Counted from the stretch's first letter, positions 26,986 through 36,159 are shown. The stretch is 64,000 bases of DNA from Dongia_B sp964406155 (GCA_964406155.1 CAYOQR010000003.1:1-64000); one strand, 5' to 3'. Notes: generated by a model from the sequence alone, not told the origin. Program-made: numbers and translations.

Positions 26986-28113
26986 TCAGCCTGCCTGCGC
27001 TGCCCGGGCGACGGCGGCGCGCTGCGTCAACCGCGCGAACAGCCAGTCGAACCAGGGCCGCGTGAAATGCACCAGGGCGCCTGAGAACAGGATCACCAGG
27101 CCCTGGATCACCACGGTCATGTCGCGGGTGATGGTCGGCATGTCGAAGGCAAGCTCGGCGCCGCCCTGGCTCAGCACGCCGAACAGGAAGCTCGCCAGAA
27201 TGACACCGACCGGATGGTTGCGGCCCATCAGCGCCACGGCGATGCCGGCAAAACCGTAGCCGGCATTGAAGTTCAGGAGCAGGCGGTGCTGCACGCCCAT
27301 GATCTCGTTGACGCCGACGAGGCCGGCCAGTGCGCCGGAAATGCACAAGGCGACAACGATCACCCGTTTGGTTCTGACGCCGGCATAGATCGCCGCCTTC
27401 TCGCTCTGCCCCAATGTCCGCAGCTCATAGCCCCAGGGTGTGTGCCAGAGATAGAGCCAGACGAAGAGGCTGGCGGCAAGCGCCAGCAGGATCGAGAGAT
27501 TGAGCGGGGTCGAGGGCATCTGATAGCCAAAGCGCGCCAGGATCTCATGCACGAAGGGCATTTGTGCATTGGGCAGGAAGTCGCGGGTCTCCGGCGAGAT
27601 CGCCCCCGGCACCGTCAGCACATTGACCAGCAGATAGACCATCAGTGTCGAGGCCAGGAAATTGAACATGATGGTGGTGATGACGATATGGCTGCCGCGA
27701 TAGGCCTGCAGATAGGCCGGGATCAGCACCCAGGCGGCGCCGAACAGCATCGCCGCGAGGATAGCCAAAGGCAGGAGCACCGCGAAAGGCAGGCTGTGGT
27801 CGAAAGCGAGCAGCACGAGGCCGACACCGAGGCCACCGATATAGGCCTGCCCCTCGCCGCCGATATTGAAGAGGCCGGCATGGAAGGCAAAGGCCACAGC
27901 AAGACCGGTGAAGATGTAATTGGTGGTGTAATAGAGCGTATAGCCGATGCCCTCGCTGCTGCCGAGCGCGCCGGTCAGCATGAGCTGCGTCGCCGTCAGG
28001 GGATTCTCGCCGATCGCCAGCACGATCAGGCCGGCGACCAGGAAGGCCAGCAGGACATTGGTCAACGGGATGAGGCCGATATCGACCCAGCGCGGCAATT
28101 TGGCTTTCGTCAT
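26986..28113 (-). CDS. Nucleoside ABC permease (deo operon, first)
   Basis: Partner permease, YufP-like, 375 residues, with about ten hydrophobic segments. The signature YTLYYTTNYIFTGLAVAFAFHAGLFNIGGEGQAYIGG lies around residues 60-95, and LGQSEKAAIYAGVRTKRVIV forms the likely coupling loop. The start overlaps the ATPase stop by four bases (ATGA). It belongs to the BMP protein-ATPase-permease-permease block that precedes cdd, deoA and deoB, hence a nucleoside uptake role. Confidence 0.9.
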   Translation of the reverse strand: MTKAKLPRWVDIGLIPLTNVLLAFLVAGLIVLAIGENPLTATQLMLTGALGSSEGIGYTLYYTTNYIFTGLAVAFAFHAGLFNIGGEGQAYIGGLGVGLVLLAFDHSLPFAVLLPLAILAAMLFGAAWVLIPAYLQAYRGSHIVITTIMFNFLASTLMVYLLVNVLTVPGAISPETRDFLPNAQMPFVHEILARFGYQMPSTPLNLSILLALAASLFVWLYLWHTPWGYELRTLGQSEKAAIYAGVRTKRVIVVALCISGALAGLVGVNEIMGVQHRLLLNFNAGYGFAGIAVALMGRNHPVGVILASFLFGVLSQGGAELAFDMPTITRDMTVVIQGLVILFSGALVHFTRPWFDWLFARLTQRAAVARAAQAG

Positions 28114-29750
28114 GATGCCGCCTTCGCTGTCCTGAGAGGAGCCGCGCCCGCTTCCGGTGCCGATCCGCGCGATCCGGCGCCGACCGCATTGGCCATCATC
28201 AGGCCGAGTTGCCGTTCATCGGCACTTGCCGCCGGCACCTCGCCGACGATACGTCCGGCACACATGACCAGGATACGATCGGCGAGGCTCATGACCTCGT
28301 CCAGTTCCACCGAAACGACCAGGATGGCGCAGCCGGCATCGCGATGGGCGATCAACTGGCTGTGGATGAATTCGATGGCACCGATATCGACGCCACGGGT
28401 GGGCTGCCCGACCAGCAAAACCTTGGGCCGCCGCGCCAATTCCCGCGCCACGATCAGCTTCTGCTGATTGCCTCCGGAGAAATTGGCCGAGCGCAGATCC
28501 GGCAGTTTCGGCCGCACATCGAATTCCTGCATCAGCTCGCCGCAATGGCGGGCGATCGCCGGCCGGTCGAGGAAGAAGCGGCCGCGATAGGCGGGATCGC
28601 GCTGATAGCCGAGCATGGCCGATTCGGTCGCGGTGAAATTCGTCACCAGGCCGAGGCGGTGGCGATCCTCGGGAATATGCGCAAGGCCCAAGGCCCGCAT
28701 CCCGGCGGGATCGACCGGCCGGCCGGCGGTGATCTCTTGCCCGCAAAGTGTGTAGTTCCCGGCCGTCGGCACGCGGATGCCGGCCAGGACTTCCAGCAAT
28801 TCGCTCTGGCCGTTGCCGCTGACCCCGGCGATGCCGACGATCTCGCCGGCCCGCAGGGTAAGATCGATATCGTCAAGGCAGGTGACGCCGCGCTCGTCCT
28901 GCAGCGACAGATGCCGTGTCTGCAGCATGACCGCACCCGGCTTCGCCGCGTCTTTCTCCAGACGCAGCCTGACCTTGCGCCCGACCATCAGTTCCGCCAG
29001 TTCCTCGCATTCGGTTGCCGTCGTCCGGCGGTGCGCGACGATGCTGCCCGCACGCATCACATAGACCGCATCGGTGATCGCCATCACCTCGCGCAGCTTA
29101 TGGGTGATCAGGATGACGGTAGTGCCTCGGGCGCGCAACGCCGCCAGGATGCGGAACAGTTGATCGGTTTCCTGCGGTGTCAACACACCGGTCGGCTCGT
29201 CCAGGATCAGGATCTCCGCGCCGCGATAGAGCGCCTTCAGGATCTCGACACGCTGCTGCGCACCGACCGGCAGGTCGCCGACCAGGGCATCGGGATCGAT
29301 GCCGAGCCCGTATTCCGCCTCCAGCCGCTCCAGCTCGCGCCGCGCCGCCGCCTTGCCGCGCCGCAGGATCGAGCCGCCTTCGGCGCCCAGCATGATGTTT
29401 TCCAGCACCGTAAAGGTATCGACCAGCACGAAATGCTGATGCACCATGCCGATGCCGGCGGCGATCGCGTCATGGGCGGTGCGGATCGTGACCGGCTTAC
29501 CGTCGATCAGGATCTCCCCCGCATCGGCGGTATAGAAGCCGTAGATAATACTCATCAAGGTGGATTTGCCGGCACCGTTCTCGCCGATGATGCCGGTGAC
29601 CGTGCCGCGCTGGATCGTCAGCGACACGTCGCGATTGGCGACGGTGGTGCCGAAACGTTTCTCGATATGCCGCAACTCGATCGCCGGCAGGACCGAAGGC
29701 CCGGCCGGGCCGATCGACTCCGCGCCCTGTTTCGTGATCGGAACCACCAT
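28110..29750 (-). CDS. Nucleoside ABC transporter ATPase (deo operon)
   Basis: Two fused nucleotide-binding domains, 546 residues. Domain 1: Walker A GENGAGKST near residue 57, signature region LPVGAQQRVEILKAL, Walker B LILDEPTGVLTPQE. Domain 2: degenerate Walker A GVSGNGQSEL, signature FSGGNQQKLIVAREL, and VGQPTRGVDIGA. The same asymmetric arrangement is seen in the purine-cluster ATPase at 13854. It lies 16 bases after the binding-protein gene and overlaps the first permease. The likely role is energising deoxyribonucleoside import. Confidence 0.92.
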   Translation of the reverse strand: MVVPITKQGAESIGPAGPSVLPAIELRHIEKRFGTTVANRDVSLTIQRGTVTGIIGENGAGKSTLMSIIYGFYTADAGEILIDGKPVTIRTAHDAIAAGIGMVHQHFVLVDTFTVLENIMLGAEGGSILRRGKAAARRELERLEAEYGLGIDPDALVGDLPVGAQQRVEILKALYRGAEILILDEPTGVLTPQETDQLFRILAALRARGTTVILITHKLREVMAITDAVYVMRAGSIVAHRRTTATECEELAELMVGRKVRLRLEKDAAKPGAVMLQTRHLSLQDERGVTCLDDIDLTLRAGEIVGIAGVSGNGQSELLEVLAGIRVPTAGNYTLCGQEITAGRPVDPAGMRALGLAHIPEDRHRLGLVTNFTATESAMLGYQRDPAYRGRFFLDRPAIARHCGELMQEFDVRPKLPDLRSANFSGGNQQKLIVARELARRPKVLLVGQPTRGVDIGAIEFIHSQLIAHRDAGCAILVVSVELDEVMSLADRILVMCAGRIVGEVPAASADERQLGLMMANAVGAGSRGSAPEAGAAPLRTAKAAS

Positions 29751-29766
29751 CGCGCAATCCGCCGCC

Positions 29767-30765
29767 TTAGTACTTGCAGCTATTGTCGGACATGTAGTCG
29801 TGAACCACGATCTTGCCGGCGATGATATCCGCCTTGGCCTGATCGACCTTCTGCTTCATCTCAGGTGTGATCAGCTTCTCGTTATATTTGTCGTAAGCGT
29901 AATCCACCCCGCCTTCCTTCAGGCCGAGCGAGACGATACCGGGCTTCCAGGTGCCATCCTTAGCCTCCTTGAAGCTGTCATAAGTGGCGATATCGACGCC
30001 CTTCACCATCGAGGTCAGCATGGTGCCGGGATGCAGGTGGTTCTGGTTGGAATCAACACCGATCGCCAGCTTATGCGCATCTTTCGCGGCCTGGTACACG
30101 CCGAGGCCGGTATTGCCGGCTGCCGCATAGACCACATCGACACCGCGATCGAACTGGCTCTTGGCCAGTTCGCCGCCCCGCCCCGGATCGTTCCAGGCCG
30201 AGGGCGTGGTGCCGGTCATGGTCGCCTCGACTTCCGCTTTCGGATTGGCGTATTTGGCACCCTGTTCGTAGCCGCATTCGAATTTGCGGATCAGGGGCAC
30301 GTCCATGCCGCCGACGAAACCGACCTTGCCGCTCTTCGACGCCATGGCCGCCAGCATGCCGACCAGGAACGAGCCCTCATGCTCCTTGAACAGCACGGAT
30401 TGCACATTGGGCGCATCCACCACGCCATCGATCAGGGTGAAGTGGGTCTTGGGGAATTCCTTGGCCACCGTCTGCACGGCATTGGTCTGCGAGAAGCCAA
30501 CCCCGATGATCGGGTCCTGACCGCGCTGAGCATAGCGGCGATGCGCCTGTTCGAACTGCGTCTCGTTGACGGTTTCGAAGCCGGTGTAATTGATGCCGGT
30601 TTCCTTCTTGAAGCGCTCGGCACCGTTGACTACGCCTTCATTGAAGGACTTGTCGAACTTGCCGCCGATATCGAACACGATCGCCGGCTTGATCTCAGCC
30701 GCATAGGCCGTGGTGGCAACCGTCAGTGCCGCCGCTATCCCGGCTATCTTCATCTTATGATGCAT
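29767..30765 (-). CDS. BMP-family nucleoside-binding protein (deo operon)
   Basis: Periplasmic receptor, 332 residues. Signal peptide MHHKMKIAGIAAALTVATTAYAAE with cleavage probably after AYA; no lipobox. The mature protein is a close match to the BMP/PnrA family: PAIVFDIGGKFDKSFNEG, RYAQRGQDPIIGVGFSQT, GVVDAPNVQSVLFKEHEGSFLVG and GFVGGMDVPLIRKFECGYEQGAKYANP, segments that in PnrA-type proteins surround the nucleoside. It is more canonical than the BMP protein at 15473. The start has GGGAGAAG at good spacing. It lies 25 bases after the SorC regulator. Confidence 0.92.
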   Translation of the reverse strand: MHHKMKIAGIAAALTVATTAYAAEIKPAIVFDIGGKFDKSFNEGVVNGAERFKKETGINYTGFETVNETQFEQAHRRYAQRGQDPIIGVGFSQTNAVQTVAKEFPKTHFTLIDGVVDAPNVQSVLFKEHEGSFLVGMLAAMASKSGKVGFVGGMDVPLIRKFECGYEQGAKYANPKAEVEATMTGTTPSAWNDPGRGGELAKSQFDRGVDVVYAAAGNTGLGVYQAAKDAHKLAIGVDSNQNHLHPGTMLTSMVKGVDIATYDSFKEAKDGTWKPGIVSLGLKEGGVDYAYDKYNEKLITPEMKQKVDQAKADIIAGKIVVHDYMSDNSCKY

Positions 30766-30790
30766 TATGCTTCTCCCGTTTGGTGGCTTT

Positions 30791-31810
30791 TTATACGGTT
30801 AATTCCCGTTTCATGGTCTCGTTGCACGCCCCGCTTTCGATCAGCGCGACCACCGCTTGGGCGGTTGCCTCGTCGATGACCAGATCGCTGATCAAGCCGG
30901 TCCGTAAGGTCGCCAGAATGGCGGTTGACTTCTGGATGCCGCCGGCAAAGGCGACGACGCGGCGGCCCTGCAATTCCGTCAGGCTGAGCCCGACTGCCAG
31001 CCTGTTGATCTCCAGGGCGACCGGCTTGCCGTCGATATCGATGAAAGTGCCGAGCAGATCGCCGATCGCCCCATGGGCGCGCAATTCGGCCCATTCGGCC
31101 TCGGTGACGATTTCGACCTGATGCAGATGCGCCTGGGGGTCCAGGCTGCCGATGCCGATCAGCAGCAGATCAGCCCGCCGCGCGAGATCCAGCATGGCGC
31201 TGACGCTCTGCTGCTGCAGCAGGATATCGCGCTCGGCGACGCTGGCGGCGAGATAGGGAACCGGCAGGAAGTAACCCGATCCGCCGGTGCGTGCCGCCAA
31301 CGGCAAGACGACATCGAAAGGATAGGCCGAGAGATTGCGGGTCAGGCTGCCCGTGACGGAAACGATTTTCATCTCCGGCCGCGCCACATCCGGCAGATGG
31401 TCGACAACGGCGGCCAGCGTTCGGCCTTTCCCGACCCCCAGCACCATCGGTTTCGACTGCGTTAATTCGTGATGCAGCAGGCGCGCGCCGGCGGCGCCCA
31501 GAGCCTGGAACACACTCGCCGTCTGTCCGCCATCGATGTCGGGGGCGACCACACATTGGCGCAGGCCGAATTCGGCAACCAGCCGGTCTTCGAGCGCGAT
31601 GCATTCGGCGGGTTCGCCCTGGATAAAAACTTTGACAAGGCCGCGTTCCAAGGCTTCGGCGATCAGCCGATGGGTCTTGGCCTGGGAAATATTGAGCCGG
31701 GCCGCGATTTCGGCCTGGGTCCGGCCGCCGATATAGGACAACCAGGCGGCCCGTACCGCCAGGCTGAGCTCGATGTCACCGGCATCGGCCGCTTGCTTTT
31801 TCCTCGCCAT
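30791..31810 (-). CDS. SorC/DeoR-type nucleoside regulator
   Basis: Transcription regulator of the SorC family, which includes B. subtilis DeoR, the deoxyribonucleoside regulator that responds to deoxyribose-5-phosphate. The N-terminal HTH is AWLSYIGGRTQAEIAARLNISQAKTHRLIAEAL (residues about 19-51); the sugar-phosphate-binding domain follows, with LGVGKGRTLAAVV (phosphate-contact loop) and the C-terminal VVAFAGGIQKSTAILATL. Length 339 is normal. First gene of the operon that ends with deoB, so product-induced autoregulation is likely, though inferred. The 40 bases before its start hold a repeated TTCCTGA motif. Confidence 0.88.
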   Translation of the reverse strand: MARKKQAADAGDIELSLAVRAAWLSYIGGRTQAEIAARLNISQAKTHRLIAEALERGLVKVFIQGEPAECIALEDRLVAEFGLRQCVVAPDIDGGQTASVFQALGAAGARLLHHELTQSKPMVLGVGKGRTLAAVVDHLPDVARPEMKIVSVTGSLTRNLSAYPFDVVLPLAARTGGSGYFLPVPYLAASVAERDILLQQQSVSAMLDLARRADLLLIGIGSLDPQAHLHQVEIVTEAEWAELRAHGAIGDLLGTFIDIDGKPVALEINRLAVGLSLTELQGRRVVAFAGGIQKSTAILATLRTGLISDLVIDEATAQAVVALIESGACNETMKRELTV

Positions 31811-32141
31811 GGAATTTATTTTTAGTTCCTGAAATTTTTTTCATGATTCCTGACTGGGCGGTCGAGGTCAAGCCGTTTGCCGGTTCTCACCCGGAATCCA
31901 GCAGGTTTTCCTAGGGCAGCCGTCAATCATTCGACAGAAAGGTGTCGTGATTTAAACCTAAAACACTGAAATGGTTAATATAACTCCGCACCACCCAAGA
32001 TCGTGTTCCTGGGAAAAATTAAACATCTCGTAGGAAATGCTGAGCAATCATTGAGATACCTGGGACCTCATCCTGCAGTCACAGGATGCAGACCCGACTT
32101 GGACACTCATTCAACCGCCCAACCATGAGCGACGACCCGCC
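31811..32141. other. Divergent intergenic region, regulator / histidine kinase
   Basis: 331 bases between divergent genes. The left end holds the TTCCTGA repeats and an AT-rich tract serving the SorC gene. The middle (about 31965-32030) is also AT-rich and could carry the kinase promoter, but I see no convincing -35/-10 pair. A six-codon frame at 32124 ends by overlapping the kinase start (ATGA); it has no good ribosome site. No gene is apparent. Confidence 0.6.
31826..31853. promoter_or_regulatory. TTCCTGA direct repeat upstream of the SorC gene
   Basis: TTCCTGA occurs at 31826-31832 and 31847-31853, exactly 21 bases apart, that is two DNA turns. Between them lies the short inverted repeat TGAAA-TTT-TTTCA in an AT-rich tract unusual for this genome. 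The site starts 16 bases upstream of the regulator's ATG, a good place for an autoregulatory operator; function is inferred. Confidence 0.45.
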
Positions 32142-34169
32142 ATGATAAGTTCTTACGATCCCGGTCTTGTCGTCCTCTCCATCCTGATCAGCGTCTTTGC
32201 CTCGTTCACCGCGTTGCAGTTGGCGCAACGGATGCGGGAATCGGATGGCGGCGCGTGCTACGGCTGGCTAACGGCGGCGGCGGTCGCCATGGGCGGCGGC
32301 ATCTGGGCCATGCACTTCGTCGCCATGCTGGCCTTCTCCCTGTCGGTCCCCATCACTTACGATGTCGAGCTGACGATTGTTTCCCTGCTGCTGGCGATCG
32401 GCTTCACGGCCGGCGGCATTTGCATCACCTTCCATTTCGGGGCGCGCCTGCGAACATTGCTGCTGGCAGGTCTCTTCATGGGAACCGGCGTCGCGAGCAT
32501 GCATTATACCGGCATGGCGGCGATGCGGATGCCGGCCCTGGTCAGCTATGACGATCGCCTCGTCATACTCTCGGTGCTGATCGCCATCGTCGCCTCGACG
32601 GCCGCCCTGTGGCTCACTTTCCGACAGAAAACGCTGCTTAGCGCCATCACCGCCGCCCTGGCGATGGGGGCCGCGGTCTGCGGCATGCACTATTGCGCCA
32701 TGTATGCCGCGAGCTTTGCCAATTGCCCCACCCCTCCTCCCGGCAGCGAAACGGGGCTGCGCACCTCTTGGCTTGCCATCGGCATCGCCGGCGTCACCTT
32801 CATCGTGCTTTCCCTCGGCCTCGTCATGGCGATCATCGACCGTCATCTCTCGGTCCGCACGGCAGCGGAAGCCGAACGGCTGCGGCGCAGCGAGGCCCGG
32901 TTCCGCTCCCTGGTACAGAACGCCGCCGATGCCATCATCCTCACCGACCGGAACGGCCGGATCGGCTATGAAAGCCCCTCGACAAAAGGTGTCCTCGGCT
33001 ATGACGAAGCCGCCTTGTTGGGCCGCAGCATCTTCGATCTCGTGCATCCCAACGAGGCCGGCCGGCTATCGATTTTCTTCGATCAGGTAACCCGTCTGGA
33101 TGGCGAGATCCGCTCCATCGATCTCCGGCTGCGTCAGGCCCAGGGCCGCTGGGGCCAGGTCGAAATCGTCGCCAGCAATCTGCTCGCGGATGGCAATGTC
33201 AACGGCATTGTCCTGAATATCCGCGACATTCATACCCGCATGGAGAACATCAAGCTGGAAGAACTGGTCCAGGAACGCACCCGAGCCTTGTCGGCCGCCA
33301 ATGAAAAGCTGCGGGCGGAAATCGGCGAACGCAGCAATGCCGAGTTCGCCCTGCAACAGGCGCATGACCAGCTTGAAGTCAAAGTCCGGCAACGCACGAT
33401 CGAATTGGAGCGGGCACGGAACACGGCCATTCAGGCGAGCCAGGCGAAAAGCCAGTTCCTGGCCAATATGAGCCATGAACTACGAACGCCGCTGAACGCC
33501 ATTATCGGTTTCGCCGACGCACTGACCCAGGACATTTGCGGCCCGCTTGCGCCGCGTCAGGCGGAATACATCCAGCATGTCATCTTCGCCGGCCGGCATC
33601 TTCTCGACCTGATCGACGATATCCTCGACCTCGCCCGGATCGAATCCGGCAAGATCCAATTGGATTACCGGGATTGCGATCTCGATCGCTTCGTCAGCGA
33701 ACTGACGACCGCCATCCGGCCCGTCGTCGAGCACAACGGCAACCACCTGTCGGTCGACCAGGCGAAGTCCCTCGGTACCGTGCGGACCGATATCGTGAAA
33801 TTGCGCCAGACGCTGCTGAACCTGCTGGGCAACGCCGCCAAATTCACCAAGGACGGCGAGGTTTCCCTGAGCGTTTCGCGGATCGACAATGATCGTGGGC
33901 ACCGCCTGCAATTCGTCGTCCGCGATACCGGAATCGGCATCTCCCGGGAGGAGCTGGCCAGCCTGTTCCAGAATTTCCATCAGGCCAATCCCGGCATCGC
34001 CCGCCAGTTCGGCGGCACCGGTCTTGGTCTCGCCCTCAGCCAGCAAATCTGCCGCGCCATGGGCGGCGACATCCGCGCCGATAGCGTGCCGGGTATCGGC
34101 TCCACTTTCATTGTCGAATTGCCCGCGATAACCGGCTCGGTCGCAGCGCTGCCCGGGATGTCGCTTTAA
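32142..34169 (+). CDS. MHYT-PAS sensor histidine kinase
   Basis: Membrane-bound sensor kinase of 675 residues. The N-terminal MHYT domain has seven or so hydrophobic helices with three motif copies, MHFVAM (57-62), MHYTGM (120-125) and MHYCAM (182-187), proposed in the family to bind a metal and sense a diatomic gas or redox signal. Then come a PAS domain (about 250-360), a coiled coil (365-435), HisKA with the phospho-acceptor His445 in SHELRTPLN, and HATPase_c with LLNLLGNAAKF, DTGIGI and GGTGLGLAL. No receiver domain or response regulator gene is adjacent, so the partner is unknown. The predicted ATG has only a weak ribosome site. Confidence 0.93.
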   Translation: MISSYDPGLVVLSILISVFASFTALQLAQRMRESDGGACYGWLTAAAVAMGGGIWAMHFVAMLAFSLSVPITYDVELTIVSLLLAIGFTAGGICITFHFGARLRTLLLAGLFMGTGVASMHYTGMAAMRMPALVSYDDRLVILSVLIAIVASTAALWLTFRQKTLLSAITAALAMGAAVCGMHYCAMYAASFANCPTPPPGSETGLRTSWLAIGIAGVTFIVLSLGLVMAIIDRHLSVRTAAEAERLRRSEARFRSLVQNAADAIILTDRNGRIGYESPSTKGVLGYDEAALLGRSIFDLVHPNEAGRLSIFFDQVTRLDGEIRSIDLRLRQAQGRWGQVEIVASNLLADGNVNGIVLNIRDIHTRMENIKLEELVQERTRALSAANEKLRAEIGERSNAEFALQQAHDQLEVKVRQRTIELERARNTAIQASQAKSQFLANMSHELRTPLNAIIGFADALTQDICGPLAPRQAEYIQHVIFAGRHLLDLIDDILDLARIESGKIQLDYRDCDLDRFVSELTTAIRPVVEHNGNHLSVDQAKSLGTVRTDIVKLRQTLLNLLGNAAKFTKDGEVSLSVSRIDNDRGHRLQFVVRDTGIGISREELASLFQNFHQANPGIARQFGGTGLGLALSQQICRAMGGDIRADSVPGIGSTFIVELPAITGSVAALPGMSL

Positions 34170-34178
34170 TCCATTCTT

Positions 34179-34234
34179 GAGCGTGATGCCCGGAGGTGGA
34201 CGCCGCGGCGGCGCCCCCTCCGGGCATCACGCTC
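34179..34234. terminator. Perfect 18-bp inverted repeat between convergent genes
   Basis: GAGCGTGATGCCCGGAGG (34179-34196) pairs perfectly with CCTCCGGGCATCACGCTC (34217-34234) around a 20-base GC-rich loop. It lies between the stops of the kinase and the ABC ATPase and would form a very stable hairpin on either strand. There is no T-run, so intrinsic termination is uncertain; a Rho-dependent or RNA-protecting role is possible. Confidence 0.6.
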
Positions 34235-34977
34235 TATAGCCGCCCGGCTTCGATGATGCGTTGCAGGAAGGCCCGGGTGCGTTCCTTCTTCGGCTCACCG
34301 AAGATTTCCGCCGGTGGCCCCTCTTCATGGACGACGCCATCGCACAAGAAGCAGATCTTGCTGGCCACCTCGCGGGCAAAGCCCATTTCATGGGTGGCGA
34401 GCAGCATGGTCATGCCTTCCGCCGCGAGGTCGCGCACGATGTTGAGCACCTCCGACACCAGCTCCGGATCGAGTGCCGAGGTGATCTCGTCGAGCAGCAT
34501 GATCATCGGGCCCATGGCCAGGGCCCGGACGATGGCGACACGCTGCTGCTGGCCACCGGAGAGACGGTCGGGATATTCCCGCGCCTTATGTTCCAGGCCG
34601 ATCCGCTTCAGCAGGGCGATCGCCTTTGCCTCCGCCTCGGCCCGGTCCATTTTCAGGATCTTGGTCGGTGCCAGGGTCACATTTTCCAGCACCGTCATAT
34701 GCGGAAAGAGGTTGAAACTCTGGAACACGATGCCGACATCGCGGCGCAGCGCATTGACGTCGACGCCTGGCCCCGTCATGCGGTCGCCATGAATCCGGAT
34801 CTCGCCGGATTGAATGGTCTCCAAGCCATTGATGCAACGCAACAGGGTGGATTTACCGCAGCCGGAGGGGCCGATCAGGCAGACCACCTGATGCTCATCC
34901 ACCTCCAGGCTGAGGCCGTTGAAGACGACATGCTCGGCGAAACGCTTGCGAATGTCGCGGATTTCAATCAGTGCCAT
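34234..34977 (-). CDS. Polar amino acid ABC transporter ATPase
   Basis: Cytoplasmic ATPase of a polar amino acid importer (GlnQ/AapP type), 247 residues. Walker A GPSGCGKST near residue 33, Q-loop in FQSFNLFPHMTVLENVTLAP, signature LSGGQQQRVAIVRAL, Walker B MLLDEITSALDPEL and switch His in LATHEMGFAREV. Note LDEI in place of the more common LDEP. It follows the permease by 14 bases and completes a three-gene transporter with binding protein and permease. The stop codon coincides with the end of the large inverted repeat. Confidence 0.94.
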   Translation of the reverse strand: MALIEIRDIRKRFAEHVVFNGLSLEVDEHQVVCLIGPSGCGKSTLLRCINGLETIQSGEIRIHGDRMTGPGVDVNALRRDVGIVFQSFNLFPHMTVLENVTLAPTKILKMDRAEAEAKAIALLKRIGLEHKAREYPDRLSGGQQQRVAIVRALAMGPMIMLLDEITSALDPELVSEVLNIVRDLAAEGMTMLLATHEMGFAREVASKICFLCDGVVHEEGPPAEIFGEPKKERTRAFLQRIIEAGRL

Positions 34978-34991
34978 GACGCTGCCGGCCC

Positions 34992-36134
34992 TTAATTGCC
35001 ACCAGCCCGCATCCGGCGCTGATCGCGTTCGACCAACCGGTCGACGAAGCGCGCCTGGGGAATGGTGATGATGATGAACAGGATGGCGACGGTGGTCACC
35101 GGCGACAGGTTGAAGTGGTTGCTGGCGACGATCTTTGCCTGGTTAAAGGCATCGATGGCGCCGATCACATTGACCAGGGCGGTATCCTTCTGCAGGCTGA
35201 TGAAGTCGTTGAGCAAAGGCGGAATGATCCGGCGTACCGCCTGTGGCACGATCACATAGCGCAGAGTCTGCAGATAGGAGAGACCCAGCGATCGCGCCGC
35301 CGCCATCTGACTCCAATGAATGCTCTCGATACCGGCGCGATAGACTTCGGCCACATAGGCGCCATAGGTCAGCGTCAGCGCGAGGATGGCGAAGGATTCC
35401 GGCGACAGATCCTTGAGGATCGGCAATCCGGTCAGCGGGATGCCGAAACCGATCAGGTAGATGTTGATGATCGCCGGCAGGCCGCGGAACATGTCCGTAT
35501 AGATCGTGGCGATGATGCGGATCGGCCGGCCGGCCTCACCCGGAATCAGGCGAGCCACGGCGATGACCAGCCCCCAGACCAGCACCAGGACCTCAGCCAC
35601 CACGAAGATGTAAACGTTAGTCCAGAACGCCTGCAGCACCAGCATGAAGGAACTGATGATGACCGGCATCAGGAAGAAGGTGTGGCTGACCGCCAGATTG
35701 TTGGCGATGAAAAACTGCACGCAGAGCATCAGAAGGATGACCGCGGCGGCATAGCCGAAGGTGGCCCAGGCGAGCCCGCGGGAAGCGGCTCCGGCTACCC
35801 GCGCCTCGATCAGATCACTTCTGCCGAGCGCTGCCTTCGCCAACCGGGCCTGGCTGAGGCTGCGCCCTGCCGGCCAGAGCAGGATCAGAACTAGCAGGCC
35901 CACAAGGCCCAGCAGGACATCGATCCAGAGGCCGCTGATCTGGAGCGTGGCGAATGCGTCCCGCAACGCCGACAGGGTGCTCCAACTGCCGAGGACGACC
36001 AGCAGGCCGACGATGACGGCCGTGATGGCCCAATTGGTGGCATCTTTCGGCGGGGTCCCGGCACGCCAGCGCCGCTCGCCGCCAAGGGGGCCGCGCAAGG
36101 CGCCGCCCCCTCCGCTTTCACTGTTTATGCTCAT
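34992..36134 (-). CDS. Amino acid ABC transporter permease
   Basis: Inner-membrane permease of the HisMQ family, 380 residues. An N-terminal region of about 150 residues with extra hydrophobic segments precedes the BPD_transp_1 domain, as in AapM-type permeases rather than short HisM. The EAA loop is EVYRAGIESIHWSQMAAARSLGLSYLQTLRYVIVPQAVR, followed by PPLLNDFISLQKDTALVNVIG. The ATG at 36134 is 25 bases after the binding-protein stop; a frame start at 36197 would overlap that gene. Only one permease is encoded, so the channel is probably a homodimer. Confidence 0.92.
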   Translation of the reverse strand: MSINSESGGGGALRGPLGGERRWRAGTPPKDATNWAITAVIVGLLVVLGSWSTLSALRDAFATLQISGLWIDVLLGLVGLLVLILLWPAGRSLSQARLAKAALGRSDLIEARVAGAASRGLAWATFGYAAAVILLMLCVQFFIANNLAVSHTFFLMPVIISSFMLVLQAFWTNVYIFVVAEVLVLVWGLVIAVARLIPGEAGRPIRIIATIYTDMFRGLPAIINIYLIGFGIPLTGLPILKDLSPESFAILALTLTYGAYVAEVYRAGIESIHWSQMAAARSLGLSYLQTLRYVIVPQAVRRIIPPLLNDFISLQKDTALVNVIGAIDAFNQAKIVASNHFNLSPVTTVAILFIIITIPQARFVDRLVERDQRRMRAGGN

Positions 36135-36159
36135 CCGACGATGACCGGTCAGATCACTG

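Noticed and set aside
28209..29825. Long plus-strand frame opposite the deo ABC ATPase
   Set aside because: Same artefact as the other antisense frames; the minus-strand gene has full Walker and signature motifs.
32124..32144. Six-codon frame overlapping the histidine kinase start, possibly a leader peptide
   Set aside because: No good ribosome site and no regulatory residue bias; likely chance.
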